Source: Capitulum mitella (Eukaryota; Arthropoda; Thecostraca; Pollicipedomorpha; Pollicipedidae). From it: a DNA stretch of 64,000 nucleotides. The stretch is taken from positions 6,820,001 through 6,884,000 of the forward strand of contig CP099850.1 in assembly GCA_030062745.1 (NCBI GenBank), in the 5' to 3' direction. This document shows positions 57,400 to 64,000 of the stretch, piece after piece. Position 1 is the first letter of the stretch. Each line of letters begins with the position of its first letter. A model generated the notes under the pieces. That model did no database searches and was not told the DNA's origin. It saw only the letters and a list, made by a program, of their open reading frames with translations. The position numbers and the translations under genes were made by a program.

Positions 57400-59580
57400 T
57401 CGGAAGTGGTCAGTGCTGAGGCTGGATTTGTCGTAGCCTTGGTGCAAAGGAGGGACCCAAAGTCTGAGCGCCCTGTAACCTGTGTTAACGCGTCTCGTCA
57501 GGCTCACTATCACTGCAGTTCCTGTCCCCAGCCTACTGTCAATGCAGTTCCTGCACCCCCACCCCCAAATACAACCGCCTCAGTCTGTGATACTTTTAAC
57601 AGTCCCCGGCCCCTCCGCACAGGCCACGTGTTCACGCGGGCATGCCCCGCGGCCGTGGGGTGACCCTGACCAGGACGCCACGGTGAGGTATCCAGCCCAG
57701 TATCGGTCGCGCGCCGGGCGCAGAATTTGGCCAACTATCGGACCGATGTGAATACAATATTCCCCTTTTTACGTGGAGGCAACCAATACGTCGTGCTAGA
57801 TTACTGAACAGCTAGTGTTGTGGGGTAAACGAACTCAATATTCCTTGGGTTGTTCAAAGTGCTGGGGTTTCCGAACGACACGCCCACCCCGAGTGCGCTG
57901 AACAACCGCATCGCTCGAACTCGCGAGTGGTGTAACGTCAGTAGGTTTGACAAAATTGTCTACAGCACACGACCTGTACACTTTCTCGTAGGATTTATTG
58001 CGTCAAAACATGCCATCATCACTACGCTGCACACAAACCTGATATCCTCTGACATCCGTGGGAACGTACGGCTCAAGGAAAAACGTGGCACTCAACTTTA
58101 TGGACTTCCCAGGGACTTTCACAAGAATGCAATAGCCAGCACTAAACATCGCAGGCTTCGAGCATCCGCGACGATCAGGATATGCCTTGTTTTTGCACTG
58201 TAGTGACTATCGCTGTCTCGCGCCTCGTGCTCATCGGTACGGCATGGGTACTCCCTGGCGACTTCTGGCATCTTAACGCGGATGGTCCTACCGAACAAGA
58301 GCTCAGCAGGGCTTACACTTGTCGCAGGATGAGGCGTGCTGCGATGCGCCATCAGGAACGTTATCAACATAGACCGCCAGTCTCCATGTGGCTACAGCCA
58401 CGAAAAGCTCTATCTCCGCCAACCACAAGTGTTCGTCTACAGTGACAAGCAGTTACCCACTGTTCGGGAAAGGTCCATACAGGTCCAGCTACAGGTTTTC
58501 CCATGGTTCGTTTGACAGGTCGCTGGCGATGAGAAAGTTCTGGTGCATCGCCTGGCGTCACGGGTCAGCGGGCATGACCGCTTTTAACCGCCTTTCTGCG
58601 TCGGCGTCAATAGCCGGCCACCACACTTTGCTCCACAGTCTCAGCCTTGTGCGGACAATGCCCTGGTGCCTCTCGCGAGCGAGGTCAAGAACCTGGGTGC
58701 GGATGTTGCCCGGAACAGAAATTCTGATCGCCCGTAACAGCAAACCATTACACTCGCACACTCTGTATCTCGTTTGCTTCTACCCTTTCGGGCACTGCCG
58801 CCAATCATTGCTCGCCGGACAACGGAGCACCGCCTGGTGCTCATGGTCTCCGGCAGTGGCGCTCCCGACGTCCTCCGTGAAAGTCGCAGGGACGGCGTGC
58901 GCTGCGACGACCGAGCAAACTCTTCCCCGCCGTCCCGTCACATCACGGGGCCAGCCGGCTCCTGCGTCTATCGACCGGGGCAGTGAGGAACATTTTGCCT
59001 GCTTGGAGCACAGATCACTTGAAGCTTGTACGGTTGTAGGAGCAGTACCCATCGCTCAATACGGGCTGGTGGCCTCGACTTTGGCGCGTAGGTCGCCTGC
59101 AGGGGACTGTGATCGGCGACCAGTTCAAATTCGATGCCGTACAGACAAAGATGAAAGCGTTCGCATTGCGTAACGACCGCCACCATTTCACGCTCAGTCT
59201 GAGAAGTACGACTCTCGACGTCCGTTGAACTTCTGCTGGAGAACTCGACAGACCTGAGGTCACCGGTTCGACGCTGAAAACAGCTCCGAGCTCGACGGAG
59301 GACGCATCGACCGACTGCCTTATCTCAACCGTGGGGTAGAAGTAGACGAGCGCTCTGCGCTGCGCGTTTCACGCTTTTTGAACTTCAGGAGCGCTCCATA
59401 CTCTTGTTCGGACCTCCTCCAACTCGTCTTCGCGTTTGTCGGTTCTCTCAGCGGAGCCGAAACGGTTGACGCATCAGGGAGAAATCTGCCAACAAAGCCA
59501 AATAAACCCAGGAATGATCGCACTTCCGAAATCACGTCACGTCTGCTACGGGGTTCTACGGGGTTCCGTGGCAAAGCGAA
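57400..59580 (-). mobile_element. Ty3/gypsy fossil, broken, minus strand
   Basis: Reading downward: end of reverse transcriptase near 59574-59320, RNase H near 59186-58968, integrase zinc-binding region near 58761-58558, integrase C-terminal part near 58370-58119, the end of pol near 58060-57830, a polypurine tract near 57761-57770, and LTR-like sequence from about 57759 down to at least 57580. Gag, protease and the 5' LTR are absent. The element is broken in about ten places or more and is old. Its pol end and LTR match those of the plus-strand fossil at 59436-60850. Confidence 0.85.
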
Positions 59581-60850
59581 CTTTGGGGAAAGAGTGTTAC
59601 AATTGCGGAAAATGGACCACTCAAAAGATGCATCAGAAGCCGAAAAGTGCCCGCTTACATGCTTATGTTGCAGAAGCTATGGGGCACGAGGATCACATGT
59701 TCGGCTTGATGCCTAAGTCTCCAAGAGGAAGATTTTTGGTGCAAGTCAGGCACAAAACCTGCGATGTTGTCATAGATTCGGTGGCTACGTGCAATGTCAC
59801 GATTGTGGGAACTGTCAAAATGAACTTCGTGGGCACCAAGCACGGGAGCAGTGTCACTCACTTATATTCCTATGCCTCTCCGGAGCCGATACGTGTCCTC
59901 GGCAGATCTGAAACTCGTGTGTCGCACGGCGGCAACAGTACGAACAACATTTTCTACGTCATCCCCGGTTCTCACGTCTTTCCTCTCGGAAAAGACATCT
60001 CTAAGGATCTTCATCTCCTACTTGCTGGCTCCAAGGTTAGAACCATTATCAAGGGCAAGAGTCCTGTCGAGCAACTACCTGACATGTTCAAGGGTCTCGG
60101 TCTCCACGAGGACTTCCAGTTGCAGCTGACCATCAACAAGACAGTGCGATCAGTTGCTCAAATGTTGATGGGAATCCTGTTCTTTCTTCGGGGACTGTGG
60201 AGGCCGGGATGGAGGAACTTCTCGAGGCTACAACCACGGAGAACATTCTGCAACTTTTGGTCAGAATTTTCGCTTGTCACAGTCATCCCTCTTGAGTCAC
60301 GACCATTAACGCAAGACATCTAATGTCGCATGAGTTCGACGTACCGTGCGAGGAGTACTGTTCACAGCGCAAACCGTCACATGGACGGTCAAATACTTCG
60401 ACGCAATAAGTCCTGCGAGAGTCTGCAGGCCGTGTGATGTAGACAGTTTCGTGAAACCTGGTGTTGACGTTACAATGCCCGCGAGTTCGAATGATGTGGT
60501 TGTTCAGCGCACTCGCAGTGACCGTGTCCTTAGGAAACCTCAGCGCTTTGGACAATCCAGTGAATACTGAGTACGTTTGGCCCACAACACTAGCTTTTCA
60601 ATAATCTAGATTTATTTATTCGTTTATCACACACAAGAAGGGAATGTTGTGTTCACAGCGGTCGGATAGTTGGCGCGATCCTGCGCTCGGGGGCAGCCGA
60701 TGTTTGGCTGAATGCCTCACCGCTGCGGCCGGGCCAATGTCACTGAAGGGCCGCAGGGCATGCCCGCGTGGACGGCCTGCGCGGGACGGCCGAGCACTGT
60801 TAAATACGCCACGGGATTAGAGTTGATTATCGGAATCCGAATTCCGGCTT
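59436..60850 (+). mobile_element. Ty3/gypsy fossil, broken, plus strand
   Basis: Parts in order: a gag-type zinc knuckle region near 59600, a protease-like region near 59730-59830, the start of reverse transcriptase up to about 60160, then, after a large internal loss, the end of pol (about 60350-60570). A polypurine tract at 60635-60644 follows, and a 3' LTR-like sequence starts with TG at 60645 and is recognisable to about 60830. It is broken in several places, with most of pol missing. The LTR has diverged clearly from that of the minus-strand neighbour, so both are old. Confidence 0.8.
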
Positions 60851-60859
60851 TTCCAAGAT

Positions 60860-62105
60860 TTTCCGATTTCCGAATCGGAAATTGGTTGGACACAGCACTT
60901 ATTTCTCAGAAAAAATGGACAGCATATTGCAAGCCAACTGCCAAAAAATGTGACAAAACCAAATGTTATTTAACATTCCAGTTTTAAACTCAACTCCAAG
61001 CATGGTACAAAGTTATCATTTTGATAGGTACTCAATGCCATTGTTGGCTTCTGTTTCCCTATTTCTCCTATTCAGTTCCGCAAATTAAGAGCTCGTATCC
61101 TTATTGCAAAAATGTCAAGTGGAACAAGACTGCAGCTGGTCAGAGCAATCATTATGGACTTCTAATTAAAAACTGGAACGCATCACACTGGTTACAGTTT
61201 TAATGTTTTGATTATATCTCAGCAGAACACAATATGTTATGCCCCCATTTGCGAGAACAAATCAGCAGACCAGGCTGAATATTCTTTGACGTTTTATGGA
61301 TTACAGGAGACCAATAAATGCAGTTGAACTGCTGAGAGTGCTCAACCAGGTTTTAGGTCCATTTTGTCATGCATTGCCCACAGGCGCGATGCTGAATTTT
61401 GAGATTACTGGAGCTGCCCGTGCACCCGAGAAATATAGGTACATTACCCCTATGGAAGGCCCACGAATATCCCATAGCACCGCAAACCAAAAACAGGTCT
61501 TATAATTTGCGGAGGACCCAGAGCTATTTCACAGAAAATGCAAACCGCAAACTGGCATTCATATTGTACCACATGGTTCAAGCATACCTTTTCCCCATAG
61601 CATTGGCTCGTAACAGAACTGCATTTCAGGAAATATGTCGGCTTACTGTTATGCTCTGTCTCCCTTCCACCATTTAATCTACATTATTCAGTTATATGAA
61701 AATGACTGGATTCCCAACCATACGTGTCATTTATTTTCACTTCCAAGCTGTGAAACAACCTTTGGTCACCTGAGGTCACGCGAGGTCACCGTGGTGAAAG
61801 CTAAAATGTATTCCTGGTGCCTGAAATGAATTCTTTGGCCCAGGAAGTCACTAAAAACAACAAACACTTGATCCACATGAAGGGTCAGGTCAGGCCACAT
61901 TTGGAAAACAGAAAGGATTCTAAAACACCGTTTTGATGATCCCTGGAGTAAAAATAGGCACTGCAGTCGATTTAGCAGTCCAAAATTAAACCAAGACGCT
62001 TCCATGCTATGAATGACTTTAGGTCACCTGAGGCCATGCGAGGCCCCGCGGTAGAAGCTGGGTTCATATCCAGACGTCCAGCTTCATCTCTGGTATGTTT
62101 CATGA
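60860..62105. other. Unassigned DNA
   Basis: AT-rich, with short plus-strand frames only (for example 61296-61677). No motif recognised. Confidence 0.3.
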
Positions 62106-62113
62106 GTCAACAG

Positions 62114-62375
62114 CAGGCACGTAGCCAGGATTTTCCTCGGGGGGGGGGCAAATGTCAAATTTTGCCATATGCCATGGGCATATGGCGGAATGTATAGAAA
62201 AAACGCAATTTAATGCAATTTACCTCATATTTAACGCACAGAAAACATATGTTTTCTTTTGCAACATATATATGAATACTATCTCGTATTCGTGCAAAAT
62301 CGCCATATATCTAGTGCAGACCGCTCGGCTCGGGGGGGGGCATGGCCCTCGAGGCCCCCCTTGGCTTCGCTCCTG
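62114..62375 (+). mobile_element. hAT-like MITE (262 bp)
   Basis: Terminal inverted repeats CAGGCACGTAGCCAGG and, from the right end, CAGGAGCGAAGCCAAGG, each followed by a G-run. Flanking 8-bp copies gtcaacag (62106-62113) and gtcagcag (62376-62383) differ at one base. The 8-bp target duplication and CAGNG-type ends are hallmarks of hAT elements. Interior AT-rich and non-coding. Confidence 0.8.
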
Positions 62376-62389
62376 GTCAGCAGTTGATC

Positions 62390-62870
62390 TAGGCATAAAA
62401 AGGTGAAATCCAGACGTGCTTCAAACCAGATCATGCCCCTATGTCTGGTCAGGTCATATCATCGATCTTATATAGCACCCTACTGACCACGATTGTAGAA
62501 CCCAAGGAGTTTCAGTTCAAAGGTTCTCCTTGCCCTTTTACTTGCATTGCTATTGATCCTTGCCGGAACAAGAAATAAAACAAACGACTAAATGTTCGGT
62601 CAGGTCATCAGGTCAGATCGGGTCATTGGTAGTCCGGTTTGTTAGTATTTAAAAAATGCTCGTTCAAATCATTTCTACTTTAGAAGCATACATGAACATG
62701 TTGCTAGCGACGTTCAAAAACCTCACAGATGTAGCGAAATGAAAAATGACATTATATCAGGTCCCGTGATGTGATTTGTGATTGTGTGCATAAGGCAATT
62801 ATGTCAACGTAATTTGCATTTCATTAGCTATCCATTGGCACGTTCAGAATTGCTCTAGCTTTATTAGTGG
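62390..62870. other. Unassigned DNA
   Basis: Several 'ggtcaggtca' strings lie near 62440-62630. No gene recognised. Confidence 0.3.
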
Positions 62871-62874
62871 AGGA

Positions 62875-62979
62875 GGTAGAGCTCTTCTTAAAATCATGTT
62901 TTTTACGTATATATATATATATATTCTGTTTTTATGCATATATATACGTAAAAAACAGGATTTTAAGAAGAGATCTACC
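62875..62979. repeat. TA-centred foldback, ~45-bp arms
   Basis: The left arm 'ggtagagctcttcttaaaat' continuing 'catgttttttacgtatata' is repeated in inverse at 62935-62979 with few differences. The core is TA-rich with a short non-TA insert (62924-62934). Confidence 0.92.
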
Positions 62980-63798
62980 TTTGCCCCTTTGTTAGACCAA
63001 AAAGTTGCATTCTGTCTACATTATTCAAAGAAATGAGTGTTTTGCAGCGCACTTATGGCGACCTTTCCGATGTTTTATTTTTCTCCGACGTTCTGTCCGC
63101 GAGATGGGGGAGGAATCGAAACGCCCCTTCCTCGGACTCCGCACGCCCAAATGAGTTCCACTACAGTTTAGATGCCTGTCACACGTTGTAAATTGAATCT
63201 TTGAAGGTCTTTTTCGGCAACAGACAGCCGCAGTTGCCGTGAGGCGGACGTAATCCCACCATGAGATGCGAAAGGACTATGTGCGCCAGCTCAAGATATA
63301 ACCGTCGCAAAATTGCAACGACAGATGGACGATTTGCTTTATTCTTAGGAATTCTAACCCACCCTAATGACTGCAAATTTTCTGAAAGACTGGTGGAATC
63401 GTACATCGCATTCCGAATCACGCAAAATTAGGCGTCTTTTCCTTCAAAAACCTTTAAATTGGAACTTTTTCGTGTGCAAAGTGAAATGCAACCGTGGGCT
63501 CCAGAAGCATGAATTTATTTAGCCCTCGCCAAAAATTTAAACCACATTTTGCAATGGCCATGTCGCATCACACAGCTCTACACAAAACTCCACAAGACTG
63601 CCGTGAACGTTAGGCCATAGTACGAAGACAAACCTGTCGAGGATCGAAACACAATTTTACAGCCAACAGGCAATTAAATCGATATACCGGCAACACGGGA
63701 CCAGCATGAGGCAGCAGCGAGCTCGGCACCCGCTCGTCGGCCCACGCCATCAATTTACTCCGACTGGACTGGTCGCTGTGGCGCTGGCGGGTGCGCCG
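62980..63798. other. Probable 3' flank/UTR of the edge gene plus unassigned DNA
   Basis: The part nearest 63798 would be the 3' UTR of the minus-strand gene at the edge. No other gene is seen. The frame at 63179-63421 (minus) is not recognisable. Confidence 0.35.
63514..63519 (-). promoter_or_regulatory. Candidate poly(A) signal AATAAA
   Basis: TTTATT on the plus strand gives AATAAA on the minus strand, about 280 nt downstream of the stop codon at 63799-63801. Position fits a 3' UTR, but a hexamer alone is weak evidence. Confidence 0.35.
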
Positions 63799-64000
63799 CT
63801 ACCAGCGCAGCGAGATGACCGGCCGCTGACTGGAGAGCGAGCGGCCGCGGCCCCGCTGCCACGGCGCGAACACGACGCCCTGCGCCGCGGGCGCCGGCCG
63901 GGCGGCCGGCCGCGGCGGCGGCGAGTCCAGCTCGGATGCCATCCGCTGCAGATGATGGCGAATGCCGCCCAGGTACGTCTGCAGCTCGATCAGCTTCGAC
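63799..64000 (-). CDS. C-terminal exon of an unidentified host gene (partial)
   Basis: The minus-strand frame enters from beyond the right edge and stops at TAG (63801-63799), giving 66 residues. It begins 'SKLIELQTYLGGIRHHLQRM', a likely amphipathic helix or coiled-coil end. A proline/alanine/arginine-rich linker follows, then 'GVVFAPWQRGRGR', and the chain ends 'VISLRW'. Third positions are almost all G or C, unlike the AT-rich transposon DNA to the left, and the frame is free of stops. The remainder of the gene lies outside the window. I do not recognise the family; the helix-plus-disordered-tail pattern gives no function. Confidence 0.65.
   Translation of the reverse strand, partial: SKLIELQTYLGGIRHHLQRMASELDSPPPRPAARPAPAAQGVVFAPWQRGRGRSLSSQRPVISLRW

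Overview
This window looks like intergenic DNA from a repeat-rich animal genome, most likely an invertebrate; an arthropod is possible, but I cannot fix the taxon. There are no bacterial-style operons, promoters or RNA operons. What can be recognised is eukaryotic: a CR1/Jockey-like LINE, a Tc1/mariner relic, Ty3/gypsy fossils, hAT-like MITEs, several TTAA-flanked non-autonomous DNA transposon families, TA/CA microsatellites, a 39-bp minisatellite and a dispersed ~140-bp satellite. Host coding sequence is sparse. The best case is a GC-rich terminal exon on the minus strand at the right edge (63799-64000). Three short cryptic open frames without a start codon (29224-29493, 37274-37614, 43000-43260) and one old pseudogene (26240-27570, minus) are weaker cases.

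The dominant theme is a set of ~1.2-kb elements that carry no gene and are flanked by TTAA. This is the target-site signature of piggyBac-type transposition. Family 1 (ends CCCTATTCCCGG) has full-length copies at 855-2020 (old), 4246-5418, 14107-15311, 24617-25829, 30151-31356 and 33728-34935, plus partial copies at 23266-24400 and 29718-29866. Family 2 (ends CCCGCCCC / CCCGCGCC) has copies at 3510-5897, 12370-13655, 51045-52159 and 52164-53383, plus fragments at 41999, 49915 and 55288. A third family is suggested at 13660-16321. Families 1 and 2 are rich in AGGTCA/TGACCT hexamers, which in family 1 form perfect direct repeats.

Layout. 0-3.4 kb: old family-1 copy and unassigned DNA. 3.4-7.7 kb: a minus-strand LINE split by a family-2 element that is itself split by a family-1 element. 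8.8-9.4 kb: 39-bp minisatellite. 9.5-10.6 kb: Tc1/mariner relic (minus). 12.4-16.3 kb: family-2 copy abutting a family-3 element with a nested family-1 copy. 18-21.7 kb: broken Ty3/gypsy element (plus), interrupted by unrelated DNA with a TA-centred foldback. 23.3-25.8 kb and 29.7-35 kb: more family-1 copies. 26.2-28.1 kb: minus-strand pseudogene. 31.4-32.2 kb: degenerate tandem repeats. 39-40.8 kb: microsatellites and satellite array. 45.2 and 48.2-48.8 kb: CpG-rich segments. 49.9-55.9 kb: family-2 cluster including an inverted pair that shares one TTAA. 56.1-56.7 kb: the satellite again, on the opposite strand. 57.4-60.9 kb: two broken Ty3/gypsy fossils, head to head. 62.1 kb: hAT-like MITE. 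62.9 kb: second TA-centred foldback. 63.8-64 kb: end of a host gene.

No genes are seen to work together as a pathway. The window is best read as layered transposon strata whose relative ages can be ordered from the nesting.
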